Shown: one piece after another, positions 1 to 9,267 of the stretch | Position numbering within the stretch: the first letter of the stretch is position 1 | Layout: each line of letters begins with the position of its first letter | Assembly: GCA_018061805.1 (NCBI GenBank) | Contig: JAGOTL010000006.1 | Location: forward strand, 1-39,032 | Direction: 5' to 3' | Source of the DNA: Candidatus Babeliales bacterium | GTDB taxonomy: Bacteria; Babelota; Babeliae; Babelales; Chromulinivoraceae | DNA: 39,032 nucleotides | The notes under the pieces: model-generated | Seen by the model: only the letters and a program-made list of their open reading frames with translations | Database searches by the model: none | What the model was told of the DNA's origin: nothing | Made by a program: the position numbers and the translations under genes

Positions 1-29
1 CTGTAGACTAATGTATTTTTTTTGAACAT
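1..29 (-). CDS. 5' fragment of an unknown gene cut by the window edge
   Basis: On the minus strand an ATG at 29-27 is preceded by AAAGGAG (complement of 36-42) with a six-T spacer, a near-ideal ribosome binding site. The visible codons read MFKKNTLVY, a lysine-rich start typical of the exported proteins in this window. It lies 46 bases downstream of the stop of the 88-aa gene on the same strand, so the two may be co-transcribed. Nothing can be said about function. It is supported by the Shine-Dalgarno match and start, not by length. Confidence 0.5.
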
Positions 30-75
30 AAAAAACTCCTTTACTTAAACTAATTACTGAACTCTTTTTTTATTA

Positions 76-342
76 TTATTCTTTTTTAGGCTGACTTTGC
101 CATGTAAACCAATCGACGATCGAATTTTTTTCACCAGGCAAACTAGATATCACTGCGCCATTAAGCAAGGCAACAGGACGCGACTGAAGTACGATAGGGC
201 GAAGATACATATAAGCAACTGGTACAGAAACTGCTACAACTGCCTTACCCACATCACTCAACTTTGTTGGTTCTGGTTGTAACAGTTGAAACATAGATAA
301 TGCCAATGCAACGACATAAAAAGATTTTTTTTGAATCATCAT
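76..342 (-). CDS. Small exported or membrane protein, 88 aa, unknown
   Basis: The start is set at the inner ATG (342) because GAGGAG lies 8 bases upstream; an upstream in-frame ATG at 378 has no such site. The protein begins MMIQKKSFYVVALALSMF, a lysine-led hydrophobic segment that is either a signal peptide or a membrane anchor. A second hydrophobic patch follows around residues 30-50 (VGKAVVAVSVPVAYMYL). The C-terminus is short and polar. No family is recognised. It is probably the upstream partner of the gene cut at the left edge. Confidence 0.55.
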   Translation of the reverse strand: MMIQKKSFYVVALALSMFQLLQPEPTKLSDVGKAVVAVSVPVAYMYLRPIVLQSRPVALLNGAVISSLPGEKNSIVDWFTWQSQPKKE

Positions 343-552
343 AGCAACAACTCCTCTAGCAGCCCAAAGCACATGCATTTTTTATGCTTTTGAGTATGCG
401 CCATAACTGTAACACAGAGCCTATTGAATTACTAGTCGTTTTCTTAAAATTTTGCACCGAGTTTTCTATTAAAAATAAAAACTATTGCAAAAACAATCAA
501 ACTTATGACAACCTGAAAACATATGGATGTCAAAAATTAGGGAGAGTCTATA

Positions 553-2685
553 ATGAGTTTCTATAAAAAAATACGTAAATCTATCATGCTATCAGTTATG
601 TTATTAAACTTTGCGCCAATGTTTGCTGGCGACCCAGGAACACCACCACCCCTTGAAGCATCCGATACAGCTGAACCTTCTATACAAAGCTCAGTAGAAG
701 TACAAACAGAAAAAGTAGAACAATTAAAAGTACAAAGAGAAAAAGTAGAACAATTAAAAGCTTTCAACGAATCTCAAAAAAACCAAGAAGAACAACGAAT
801 ACGTGATGAAATAAACCAACGATCACGACAAAGCAAAGAAGACCTCGAAACTCAACGCCGTACTCAACTTGAACAAGAACAAGAACAAGAACAAGAACGT
901 GGCTTTTTACAAATCAAACAAAATCTTGATGCTATAAAGAAAATTTTTGAAATGCAACCTACGGATTTAGCAAAACTTGGCCAACGTGAAATCAAGTCAA
1001 TAGGCAACGATATCACAAATATTCCGCTTGATACATTTAAAAAGTTATCAGAAGCTCAAACTGTAGCACTCAAACCTGAACAAATCAGAGCAATCACTGC
1101 AAAACCTGAATATTTAAAAGCTTTAAAAACTGAATACATTTCACCTGTAACAATGTACGAAGTCGTACGTACAAATACAGATCTATCACCAGGTGTGAAA
1201 ACTGAACTCTTACAAAGAACTTCTGCGGATCAAGCTAATTATATGTTAAATCAACCAAATATTGATTTATCACCTGGAGATAGATCGATACTTGAAAAAC
1301 GTGAAAGCCATTTTAATACCTTAAGTAGAAAAATTCCCACTAATACCGTACAAGGCATACAACGAGCACGTGAAGCTTTGGGCTCAGCACGTGACACGAT
1401 TAAAACAATACCAAGCAAACTATCTGAAAACATCAATAAAGCATTAACAAATACTCCAAATTGGACTCCTGACCAAGCACAAAATTTTTTAAAAAATTAT
1501 CTTACTATTACAGGACAACCAAAATATATACAAACCGCATTACAATCAATTAAACCTAATGTTCTTCTGTCAGCAATCAGAATAATCAAAGGTTTACCAA
1601 CAGGTAAAGCTATCTTAAACAACGTTTCTGCCGAGCAAGCAGACTACATACTCAACAATGACCCTGAACTATCTGCTGCTTATAAAGAGGTGTTAGAAGC
1701 TCGTGAAAGCTACCTCAATAAATTTGGTCGAAAAGCTCGTGAAAAATTCGGCACAACAAGCAAAGCTGTAGCAAGATCTGCTCAAACTGTAAAAGAAAAA
1801 CTCAATGCAACTAAAAAACAATTTTCAGCTACTGCAAAAAAAGCTGTCGATGCTATCAACGATTCTTTAAACAAAAATCGTGACTACCAAGAAGCTCGAC
1901 GATTGATCAAAAAAGATTCAACATCTGAACTCAGCACTGAAGAACAACAAACTACTGAAGAACAACAAGCTTTAGAAATGCATATCACAAAATTAACAAC
2001 CAAAGAAAAAGAACGTATTTTAAATGAACTTACGCAAGAAAATGATATAAAAATCAAAAACATTGCCACAGAAAAAACTAAACTCTTAACTAAATTAAGT
2101 GCTATGGATACCGAAAAAGGTTTAGATTTCTCTGAGCAATCGCAATTAGAAAATCAAATCTCTGCATTAAATACACAAGCTACAATTTTAGATACTCATT
2201 CAGAACTCATACGCCAAACCATAGAGCGTAGCCTGACACCAAACGAAGTCCTTATGCCGCTTGTCGTAAATGGTGTAAAGTATCCAACCTATGACATAGT
2301 TGATATGTCACAAATCAATCCAGCAGATCCTGACTTTGCCAAAGCGTTAGACAAGGTTGCATCAGTTCACTTTTTACCAAACGGCCGTGAAGGCAGAATG
2401 GATGCTACAACGCTTGCTAACAACTACTACACATGGATTGCAGATAAAATTACACCTGAAATTTCAACTAACAGCACACCTAGTGAAATTCTAGATAAAA
2501 TCAAATCATCTTCTGAGACTATACAAGATAATCAACCAATTAATGATGTAATATTATTAAAGATTGTAAATCGAGCTTTATCAAACCTCATAAAAAATGA
2601 CCCTGCCTATAAAACGTTATCTACAATGCGACAAAATATTGTTTCAAAGATAAGAGAACAACAAAGAACATCTATTAAACCTTAA
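553..2685 (+). CDS. Large exported helical/coiled-coil protein, 710 aa
   Basis: GGGAGAG sits just upstream of the ATG. Residues 1-25 form a signal peptide (MSFYKKIRKSIMLSVMLLNF, then APMFA before the cut). A low-complexity, charged region follows, with a duplicated KVEQLK heptad (54-69) and an EQ run (107-115). Residues 120-400 are helical and hold a repeated unit: SADQANYMLN near 224 and SAEQADYILN near 359, each followed by an RES..N..(S/G)RK stretch near 250 and 384. The C-terminal half is rich in K, E and Q and likely forms coiled coils. No catalytic motif or known family is recognised. It stands alone between its own leader and a strong terminator. Its exported state and helical repeats suggest a surface or secreted structural or effector role; that is inference. 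Confidence 0.85.
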   Translation: MSFYKKIRKSIMLSVMLLNFAPMFAGDPGTPPPLEASDTAEPSIQSSVEVQTEKVEQLKVQREKVEQLKAFNESQKNQEEQRIRDEINQRSRQSKEDLETQRRTQLEQEQEQEQERGFLQIKQNLDAIKKIFEMQPTDLAKLGQREIKSIGNDITNIPLDTFKKLSEAQTVALKPEQIRAITAKPEYLKALKTEYISPVTMYEVVRTNTDLSPGVKTELLQRTSADQANYMLNQPNIDLSPGDRSILEKRESHFNTLSRKIPTNTVQGIQRAREALGSARDTIKTIPSKLSENINKALTNTPNWTPDQAQNFLKNYLTITGQPKYIQTALQSIKPNVLLSAIRIIKGLPTGKAILNNVSAEQADYILNNDPELSAAYKEVLEARESYLNKFGRKAREKFGTTSKAVARSAQTVKEKLNATKKQFSATAKKAVDAINDSLNKNRDYQEARRLIKKDSTSELSTEEQQTTEEQQALEMHITKLTTKEKERILNELTQENDIKIKNIATEKTKLLTKLSAMDTEKGLDFSEQSQLENQISALNTQATILDTHSELIRQTIERSLTPNEVLMPLVVNGVKYPTYDIVDMSQINPADPDFAKALDKVASVHFLPNGREGRMDATTLANNYYTWIADKITPEISTNSTPSEILDKIKSSSETIQDNQPINDVILLKIVNRALSNLIKNDPAYKTLSTMRQNIVSKIREQQRTSIKP

Positions 2686-2736
2686 AGACTTTCTGAATTT
2701 TATTTTATTATAAAACTAAGTCATACATTACGATCA

Positions 2737-2762
2737 AGGGGTGCCAAAAGCGCCCCTTTTTT
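2737..2762 (+). terminator. Rho-independent terminator of the 710-aa gene
   Basis: An 8-bp stem (AGGGGTGC with GCGCCCCT, one G-U pair) closes a CAAAA loop and is followed by six T residues. It lies about 50 bases after the stop codon. The 9-mer CATTACGAT directly upstream (2726-2734) recurs before the next gene's terminator. Confidence 0.85.
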
Positions 2763-2863
2763 AAGCTTTACGCTCAAAAAGTTAATCAAACTCTTTATTT
2801 TTACACCGCGTTTATGAAATACTGTAGATACCAAGGAAGTAGTTTTAATATGGAGAGTAACTC

Positions 2864-4693
2864 ATGCAAATCAATAAAAAATATACGCTCATTGCTGCCC
2901 TGATCAGCTTAACCAGTATGAATTATGGTGTTGGCGAACCTGATGGTTCATTTTTTAAAGACGACACTTTTGGCTTTCGCCGCTCAACAGAATCATCAAG
3001 GCCAACGATGCCTGAATATGAAGAGCAACAACGTGCAGCAGAGTTACGCGCTAAAGATCTAGAACTTGAAAACCAAAAAAGATTTGCCAACCGTACAACT
3101 CTACACTACTCACCAAAAATCGATGGCAACTCTATCCGAATAGATCGCCCACAAGACACTCGTACAACATGGAAAAAAGTAAAAGATTTTTTTAATGACC
3201 TATTCTTTGACGGCCGCACAGCTAAAAAAAGCATCGACAGCTATACCCGCAAAGTTTTAAGAGGAGACTCTGAAACAGTACTTAACGAACAAGAAAAAGA
3301 AGCTTTCAGTCGTTTATCAGACAAAGCTCAGTTAAAGTATATTAACCGCTTTACCGATTCTATTAATGACGCTCGCCAAAAAGAATTAAAAAGTGATTCG
3401 CAAGCTTTAGTAGCACAACAAACAACACTTGAAACAGCACAAAAACAATTCCTAAGCGACCAAAGTGAAGCACGCGCACAAATCGTAAAAAATATCAAAG
3501 ATTCACTCAACAGTATTGCACCTAAAGGCTCTAATTTAAGAAACACAGATGAATACAAAAAACTAACCCAGTCAATACTCGATAAAAAAACAAACTTATC
3601 AGACATCCAAACGACATTAAATGATTTTGCAAAAGTTTTACCAAGTAACGATAAAACCTCATTAAATCTACTACTTTTAAAAACAAACACAGAAATAACA
3701 AGATTAAATGATCTGTCAGAAGGAATTAATCAATTAGGACATAAATACAACTTAGAACGTCGTGAACACAAAATAGAGATCGAAAAAAAATATAACGACA
3801 AACTTGAAAAATTTTATACAGATTTAAACAATACTGTATTTAGAACAGGCAAACAAATTATCTACAACACCGACACAGGCAAAGCAGAATTTTATACACC
3901 AGAATCTGATACGTATCAATTTAATGAAACACTCGCGAATAGACCAGAAGATACACCAAAAAACGAACCTATCTCTTCAGAACCAACATCACCAAACGCA
4001 TCTAACAATGAAGAGCGACACGCAGTTCTCATAGAAAACTTTATGAAGATTGTAAATGACTCTTCAAAATCAAAGCAACTCCGTCTGAATGCTATAAATA
4101 CATTAAAAAAACCTGATTATTGGAAATTGTTAAAACCTTCAGAAAGAGCTCGTATCAATGAAGTCTTCCAAGAACTTGACAATTCACGATCAACAACTGA
4201 AACACCTTATGCTCTTGGTACAACACCTCAGCCAGTAAGACAAACAACAGAAACAGATTTTACGGAATCGAACACCTCAACAGCAACATATCCAACTTAT
4301 AGACCTAAAGCTAATTTCGACGAAACTTTCGCAGGATTTCAGAAAGATAATGTACAATCACCAACCAATATACAAACAGCCGCACCTATTACAGAAGTAA
4401 CCACCAATGCACCAAAAACTGAATTAACTGAGCAACAAAAAACAATTAGCACAAACCTTTTTTATTTAACGAATCCAAACAAACACTTTGTTACAAATGC
4501 TCTAAGTTACTTATCAGAAAATTTTGATAAGCTAAGTAATAACGAACAAAAATTATTCGAAACAACTCTCAATGATCTATTAAAAAATCAAGAAGAATTA
4601 ACTGAAGAAGATGTACAAAAGCTTGATTCTGTTAAAAAAAAGTTTGATTCTGTTCAAGAAAAGCTTGATTCTGCTAAAAAAATAGCTGTATAA
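2864..4693 (+). CDS. Large exported coiled-coil protein, 609 aa
   Basis: GGAGAG precedes the ATG. A signal peptide is visible (MQINKKYTLIAALISLTSM, then NYGVG). The mature protein is polar, rich in K, E, Q, N and T, and mostly predicted helical, with a Thr/Pro-rich linker around residues 445-525. The C-terminus ends in three near-repeats (KLDSVKK, KFDSVQE, KLDSAKK). No family is recognised. It resembles the upstream 710-aa protein in architecture (signal peptide, long coiled coil, own terminator) and in its flanking sequence, so the two may be distant paralogues. Function is unknown; export is the only firm inference. Confidence 0.85.
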   Translation: MQINKKYTLIAALISLTSMNYGVGEPDGSFFKDDTFGFRRSTESSRPTMPEYEEQQRAAELRAKDLELENQKRFANRTTLHYSPKIDGNSIRIDRPQDTRTTWKKVKDFFNDLFFDGRTAKKSIDSYTRKVLRGDSETVLNEQEKEAFSRLSDKAQLKYINRFTDSINDARQKELKSDSQALVAQQTTLETAQKQFLSDQSEARAQIVKNIKDSLNSIAPKGSNLRNTDEYKKLTQSILDKKTNLSDIQTTLNDFAKVLPSNDKTSLNLLLLKTNTEITRLNDLSEGINQLGHKYNLERREHKIEIEKKYNDKLEKFYTDLNNTVFRTGKQIIYNTDTGKAEFYTPESDTYQFNETLANRPEDTPKNEPISSEPTSPNASNNEERHAVLIENFMKIVNDSSKSKQLRLNAINTLKKPDYWKLLKPSERARINEVFQELDNSRSTTETPYALGTTPQPVRQTTETDFTESNTSTATYPTYRPKANFDETFAGFQKDNVQSPTNIQTAAPITEVTTNAPKTELTEQQKTISTNLFYLTNPNKHFVTNALSYLSENFDKLSNNEQKLFETTLNDLLKNQEELTEEDVQKLDSVKKKFDSVQEKLDSAKKIAV

Positions 4694-4717
4694 ACACTCT
4701 AAAGACATTACGATACA

Positions 4718-4749
4718 AAGGCTACGGTTTAAAATCCGTGGCCTTTTTT
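4718..4749 (+). terminator. Rho-independent terminator of the 609-aa gene
   Basis: A 10-bp stem (AAGGCTACGG with CCGTGGCCTT, one T-G pair) closes an 8-base loop and is followed by a T run. It lies between two convergent genes, the 609-aa gene and mnmA. The 9-mer CATTACGAT (4706-4714) precedes it, as at the previous terminator. Confidence 0.85.
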
Positions 4750-4754
4750 CTTGC

Positions 4755-5825
4755 TTAAAAAGCTTGATCGATCACACCGCCGCCTAGGCATACATCACCA
4801 TCGTACAGCACGGCAAATTGCCCTGTTGCTATTCCTTGGCTGCTTTCCTGATGCAATGTAATGGTTACTCTGTCAGCGTCACTGTGCACTGTTGATGGAT
4901 GCACCGCCGGACCATGTCGAAACCGAGCATCAAGCTCTGTCCTGTCTGCTACGCTACCTTGATTCCAGTTAAAACGTGACACCTGCATGCCCTGTTTATG
5001 CTGCGCAACATCGCGATAATTGCACGAAATAAAGATCTGATTTTTTTCACTGTTTTTTGAAACCACGTACCAAGGACCACCCGAAAGGCCAATACCATGT
5101 CGTTGCCCAATGGTGAAAAACCAAAAGCCTTCGTGACGGCCCAGCACCTGACCAGTTTCATACTCAATCAGATCACCCTTTTTGGTACCTACATGAGCTT
5201 TTACAAAATCTGCAAAATTAAATTTACCTAAAAAACAAATCCCTTGTGAATCTTTACGGCTTGCCGTTGGCAGTTCAAACTGCTCGGCTAAAGCGCGCAC
5301 TTCATATTTTTCCAAGTGACCAATCGGGAATAATGCTTTGCGCAGTTGTTGCTGTGATAGGTACGCTAAAAAGTAGGTTTGATCTTTGACTGGATCTTTG
5401 CCTTTTTTCAAGATAGAAACCGTTGGTGTATGTTCAATTTGTGCATAATGACCTGTGGCAACATAATCATAATCAGAACCGATCACGTCGTAAAAAGCAC
5501 CAAACTTTACATACTGGTTACACAGCACATCCGGATTAGGCGTACGGCCTGCTTTGATTTCTTGGATCATGTAAGCAACCACGCGATCATGATACACCTG
5601 TTGCATAGAAACAACTTCAAGATGTACATCCAGCTTGTCACACACACCGCGGACAAATTCAAGATCTTGCTCCCATGGGCACATGCCCAGATACGAAAGC
5701 TCATCTTCTAACCAAATTTTTAAATAGAATGCGGTAACGTCATGACCCTGCTGTTTGAGCAATGCTAAAACAACGGAGCTATCAACACCACCCGAAACTA
5801 ATACTGCTATTTTTTTTCTTTCCAT
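4755..5825 (-). CDS. mnmA: tRNA-specific 2-thiouridylase MnmA
   Basis: MnmA thiolates U34 of tRNA Glu, Gln and Lys in the cytoplasm, using ATP to adenylate the uridine and sulfur relayed to its catalytic cysteines. The protein shows the PP-loop SGGVDSS (11-17), TPNPDVLCNQYVKFG with catalytic Cys102, TGHYA (124-128), KDQTYFLAYL, and QGICFLG with Cys197, the second catalytic cysteine. The beta-barrel part contains FFTIGQRHGIGLSGG. At 356 aa it is full length. The start is fixed by the PP-loop lying at its normal distance from the N-terminus. There is no clear Shine-Dalgarno; a TATACT box lies about 10 bases upstream. By eye its base composition is less AT-rich than its neighbours. Confidence 0.97.
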   Translation of the reverse strand: MERKKIAVLVSGGVDSSVVLALLKQQGHDVTAFYLKIWLEDELSYLGMCPWEQDLEFVRGVCDKLDVHLEVVSMQQVYHDRVVAYMIQEIKAGRTPNPDVLCNQYVKFGAFYDVIGSDYDYVATGHYAQIEHTPTVSILKKGKDPVKDQTYFLAYLSQQQLRKALFPIGHLEKYEVRALAEQFELPTASRKDSQGICFLGKFNFADFVKAHVGTKKGDLIEYETGQVLGRHEGFWFFTIGQRHGIGLSGGPWYVVSKNSEKNQIFISCNYRDVAQHKQGMQVSRFNWNQGSVADRTELDARFRHGPAVHPSTVHSDADRVTITLHQESSQGIATGQFAVLYDGDVCLGGGVIDQAF

Positions 5826-5835
5826 AGTACTTGTT

Positions 5836-5841
5836 AGTATA
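5836..5841 (-). promoter_or_regulatory. Candidate -10 box for mnmA, very short leader
   Basis: On the minus strand TATACT ends 10 bases before the mnmA ATG (5825). Transcription would start about 3-4 bases before the ATG, which also lacks a Shine-Dalgarno. The -35 match is poor. Confidence 0.35.
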
Positions 5842-5994
5842 CTACAAAAATTAATTCCTGAATACGCCCAACCCAGATTGAGTCAACATTACACCACAAC
5901 CATTTCCCAATCACTTGATTTACCATACGCAATATCGATAGATTTGACTTGTACGTACATACAAAGGCATCCTTCCTATTCAAGGAGAATTCTC

Positions 5995-6783
5995 ATGGTA
6001 ACATGGACTATTATTTTCATCTGTTGCGCACAGCTTCTTTCGTTTTCATATCAAGAACATAAACAAACAATGGCGCACTATGAAAAACTATCTCATGTAA
6101 ACCTACACATTTCTGCTATTGAAAAATTTGAACTGTTACTGCTTAACCGGCAATACCAAGCATGCCTGAACATGTTGCAACAGGATATGGTACAGATTCA
6201 ACCTCAACACATTCAAAAGCTTGCCCTATTATATGCTTTAGAACCTGACAATCATGCATGCAAACAAAATGCCTATGCTTGTTTAGAATTCATGAAAAAA
6301 ACAATTGAATCTAACTCAAAAATACCTATGCAGACACGTGTCAAAAACCAAATTGAAGTTACACAAACAGTACAAGAACTACAAGGTAAAACGGGCCATT
6401 TTTTCCAAGCGATTGCATACGGCGATCAACTGCGCATGAGACACATTATCCGCAGCGAAGGCAGCGGCATTGTCAACAGACCTCTGAATGGACAACGGCC
6501 CATTGAACAAGCAATCAGCCACAAATCAATTGCTGCGATCGAAATATTGCTCGAACATGGTGCACAAGTAACAGCCGATGATCATGAACGGGCTATTCAA
6601 TACGCATCACTGCTCTACTCTAACCATGTCGAACGAGATCTTTGCTTTTTATGCCCAAGCACTAACACACCCTTACAGCGACAAAGCTCTGCTCTTAACC
6701 AAGAAATTCAAGATACCCTAGCCGTAGCAGAAAGAATTGAACAACATTTACAACAACAACACCAACAAACGCAACGAAGATGA
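5995..6783 (+). CDS. Exported ankyrin-repeat-like protein, 262 aa
   Basis: The open frame extends further upstream into mnmA, but the start is placed at the ATG at 5995 because AAGGAGA lies just before it and the product then begins with a signal peptide (MVTWTIIFICCAQLLSFSYQ). Residues 20-120 are helical. Residues 125-200 resemble ankyrin repeats: FFQAIAYGDQLRMRHII, then RPIEQAISHKSIAAIEILL followed by EHGAQV. The C-terminus is glutamine-rich. Ankyrin repeats mediate protein-protein contact, and exported versions are common among intracellular bacteria, so a host-directed role is plausible but inferred. Confidence 0.75.
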   Translation: MVTWTIIFICCAQLLSFSYQEHKQTMAHYEKLSHVNLHISAIEKFELLLLNRQYQACLNMLQQDMVQIQPQHIQKLALLYALEPDNHACKQNAYACLEFMKKTIESNSKIPMQTRVKNQIEVTQTVQELQGKTGHFFQAIAYGDQLRMRHIIRSEGSGIVNRPLNGQRPIEQAISHKSIAAIEILLEHGAQVTADDHERAIQYASLLYSNHVERDLCFLCPSTNTPLQRQSSALNQEIQDTLAVAERIEQHLQQQHQQTQRR

Positions 6784-6819
6784 CAAATTTATAGTTTGTT
6801 TTAAACTATAGATGAATGA

Positions 6820-6848
6820 TTAACCAGTTTCCCTACGCAAGGTATACT
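6820..6848 (+). promoter_or_regulatory. argS promoter abutting the start codon
   Basis: TTAACC (6820-6825) and TATACT (6843-6848) are spaced by 17 bases. The -10 box ends four bases before the argS ATG at 6853, and no Shine-Dalgarno fits between them. A transcript from here would begin at or within the first codon, implying a leaderless mRNA. Confidence 0.45.
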
Positions 6849-6852
6849 GCCC

Positions 6853-8490
6853 ATGAACAGTTTTGAACAGTTAAAGAGCTCTTTTGATACGTTTTTGCAC
6901 ACATTAGAAATTCCTGCAAATCTCATAACTCATGCACAATTTGAACTTAACACCGATCCAGAAAAAAGTTTGTTTGGCGATATCAATAGCAACGTTGCAA
7001 TGATTGCAGCAAAACAACTAAAATGTAATCCAAAAGTTCTTGCTCAACAAATAGTTGATCAATTCCAACATCCTTTGGTGCAAAAAATTGAAATCGCAGG
7101 GCCTGGTTTTTTAAACTTTTTTGTACATGATCAATGGTTTAATGATCTCTCATCACAGATAACACAGCAACAACACGAATTTTTTAAACCAAACATACAA
7201 CCAGCATCCATCCATCTTGAATTTGTCAGCGCAAACCCAACAGGACCGATGCACGTAGGCCACGGAAGAAATGGCATTTTAGGCGATGTTCTTGCACGCA
7301 TCCTAACGTTTTTGGGTAACTCAGTACACAAAGAATTTTATATCAATGATGCTGGTGCACAAATTACAAAATTAGGTCATTCATTCAAAATACGATGCTT
7401 GCAACAACTAGGTCATGATGTCAGCTTACCTGAAGATGCATATCACGGTTTGTACCTTGAAGAATTAGCACAAAACTGTGTAACTGAATTTGGCAAAAAT
7501 CTAGAACTAGAACCTGAAACTTTCTTTCAAAATTATGCAAAAATGCATTTGCTCCAACAGCTGCAAATCACACTTGAAAATTATGGCATCATTTTTGATC
7601 AATGGTTCTCTGAAAAAAGTTTACATGATCACGGACAAATCACACAAGCACTCGACCGCCTTGTACGATCTGGTCACACCTATGAACAAGATGGCGCTTT
7701 ATGGTTTAGATCAACCACCTTTGGTGACGATAAAGACCGTGTCATGCGCAAGGCAAACGGAGAACTAACCTACGTAGCAGCCGATGTAGCATATTTGATT
7801 GATAAATTAGACCGTGGTTACGAGCAATTGATCATGGTACTTGGACATGATCATCACAGTTACAAAATACGACTTGAATCTATCATGCAAGCATTGGGAT
7901 ACGATCACAAACATCTCCACGTTATTTTATATCAACTGGTGCACGTACTTAAAGATGGTCAACCTGTCCGTATGTCCAAAAGAACTGGCAACATGGTAAC
8001 ACTTGAAGAAGTGATCCAAGAAGTAGGTAAAGACATTGCTCGATTCTTCTTTTTATACCGCAAAGCAGATGCTGAATTACAATTCGATATCGATCTTGCA
8101 CTCAAACAAAGCAATGAAAATCCATTATTTTATATCCAATATGCACACGTTCGAACCATGAGCATTCAAAAAAAAGCTATGGAAGCTGGCATTGATCATA
8201 CAAACGTAACACTTGATACGTGCAACCAATCTGAAAAATTGATTTTGAAAAAAATCTGCCAACTCAAATATTTGTTACCACAAATAGCTCAAAATCATCA
8301 GATTCATTTGCTTGCTCACTTTACCTATGAATTATCACATCTTTTCCATGCGTACTACAACCAACAACGAATTATTGACACTGATAATCCTGCTACGACA
8401 CAACATCGACTTGCAATCGTCAATGTCACGCAAAAAACATTACAAACAGCTTTTTACATCATGGGTATAACACCACTTGATACCATGTAA
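6853..8490 (+). CDS. argS: Arginyl-tRNA synthetase
   Basis: This enzyme charges tRNA-Arg with arginine in the cytoplasm (class I synthetase). Residues 1-90 match the ArgRS N-terminal additional domain, ending in GPGFLNFF. The ATP-binding signature is FVSANPTGPMHVGHGRNG with HVGH at 134-137, and the second signature is MSKR at 374-377, a KMSK variant usual for ArgRS. The C-terminal helical anticodon-binding domain contains NPLFYIQYAHVR. Length (545 aa) is normal. It is followed after 21 bases by an exported protein gene on the same strand. The start codon sits immediately after a promoter-like box. Confidence 0.97.
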   Translation: MNSFEQLKSSFDTFLHTLEIPANLITHAQFELNTDPEKSLFGDINSNVAMIAAKQLKCNPKVLAQQIVDQFQHPLVQKIEIAGPGFLNFFVHDQWFNDLSSQITQQQHEFFKPNIQPASIHLEFVSANPTGPMHVGHGRNGILGDVLARILTFLGNSVHKEFYINDAGAQITKLGHSFKIRCLQQLGHDVSLPEDAYHGLYLEELAQNCVTEFGKNLELEPETFFQNYAKMHLLQQLQITLENYGIIFDQWFSEKSLHDHGQITQALDRLVRSGHTYEQDGALWFRSTTFGDDKDRVMRKANGELTYVAADVAYLIDKLDRGYEQLIMVLGHDHHSYKIRLESIMQALGYDHKHLHVILYQLVHVLKDGQPVRMSKRTGNMVTLEEVIQEVGKDIARFFFLYRKADAELQFDIDLALKQSNENPLFYIQYAHVRTMSIQKKAMEAGIDHTNVTLDTCNQSEKLILKKICQLKYLLPQIAQNHQIHLLAHFTYELSHLFHAYYNQQRIIDTDNPATTQHRLAIVNVTQKTLQTAFYIMGITPLDTM

Positions 8491-8511
8491 CAGCCAAAAA
8501 AGGAGAGTAGT

Positions 8512-9228
8512 ATGAAGATAAACCGTGTACTTCTATGCACTGTACTTGCAGTGACAACATCTTTGTGCCCAGATATCAACCTATCACGGACTCAATCATC
8601 AAGTAGCTTTTTTTCAGATTCGATTCCTTTACAACAACTGATCACACTTGAAATGCTTGAAGAAAAAGTCACAAAACATCAACGTGAACTGCGCAGTCAC
8701 TGGGATAGTCTCAATTCACAATTTATCGTGCAAGCTGCAGAGCTCGAACTTAACCTAGCGCCTCAAAAAGTACGTTCACTCATTATGCAAAACATCATTG
8801 CAATGTTTGCTGATATTAATATCTCTGTAACCATATGGCCCGACAATACCATCACTCGCGATTTTGATCGTGAACGCCCATACGATGACACTGTTGACCA
8901 CCAACGTACACACCTTGTGCAAAAATCTACCCACCCAAAAAACGCTACGACGCAATTGCAAATCAAAAGATTTAAACATTCTGAAAAATCTACCTCGTCA
9001 CAACCCACTCTTAAAAAACCAGAACGTATCCACGGAGCTGGTCGCACCTTAAAAAAAATCAAAAAACGCCTCGAACTATACAAAAAACAGCGAGAAGAAC
9101 GGATCAAAAAATATCGATTAGAAGAACAGGAAGCAATTGCCAAAAAGGCTATGGTTTCTCACCAAGATGTTGATGAAGATGATAAAGAAACTGCGTTGAT
9201 GCCAAGGTATCAAGAAATTGAGTTGTAA
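8512..9228 (+). CDS. Exported basic protein, 238 aa, unknown
   Basis: AAAGGAGAG precedes the ATG. A signal peptide is visible (MKINRVLLCTVLAVTTSLCP). Residues 40-120 are helical with the segment HQRELRSHWDSLNSQF. The C-terminal third is strongly basic (KKIKKRLELYKKQREERIKK, about residues 181-200), probably a charged coiled coil, and ends acidic. No family is recognised. It probably shares the argS transcript. Palindromic element A begins about 40 bases after its stop and no separate terminator is seen. Confidence 0.75.
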   Translation: MKINRVLLCTVLAVTTSLCPDINLSRTQSSSSFFSDSIPLQQLITLEMLEEKVTKHQRELRSHWDSLNSQFIVQAAELELNLAPQKVRSLIMQNIIAMFADINISVTIWPDNTITRDFDRERPYDDTVDHQRTHLVQKSTHPKNATTQLQIKRFKHSEKSTSSQPTLKKPERIHGAGRTLKKIKKRLELYKKQREERIKKYRLEEQEAIAKKAMVSHQDVDEDDKETALMPRYQEIEL

Positions 9229-9267
9229 GTATTTTTTAAATTACATTTTGTTGATATCAATAGCTTG

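Noticed and set aside
384-566. Sixty-codon frame upstream of the 710-aa gene
   Set aside because: No ribosome binding site or family pattern; it runs into the start of the next gene and reads like leader DNA.
5755-5994. N-terminal extension of the ankyrin-like frame overlapping mnmA
   Set aside because: It overlaps the 5' end of mnmA antisense, lacks a start signal, and would bury the signal peptide that begins at the ATG with a good Shine-Dalgarno.
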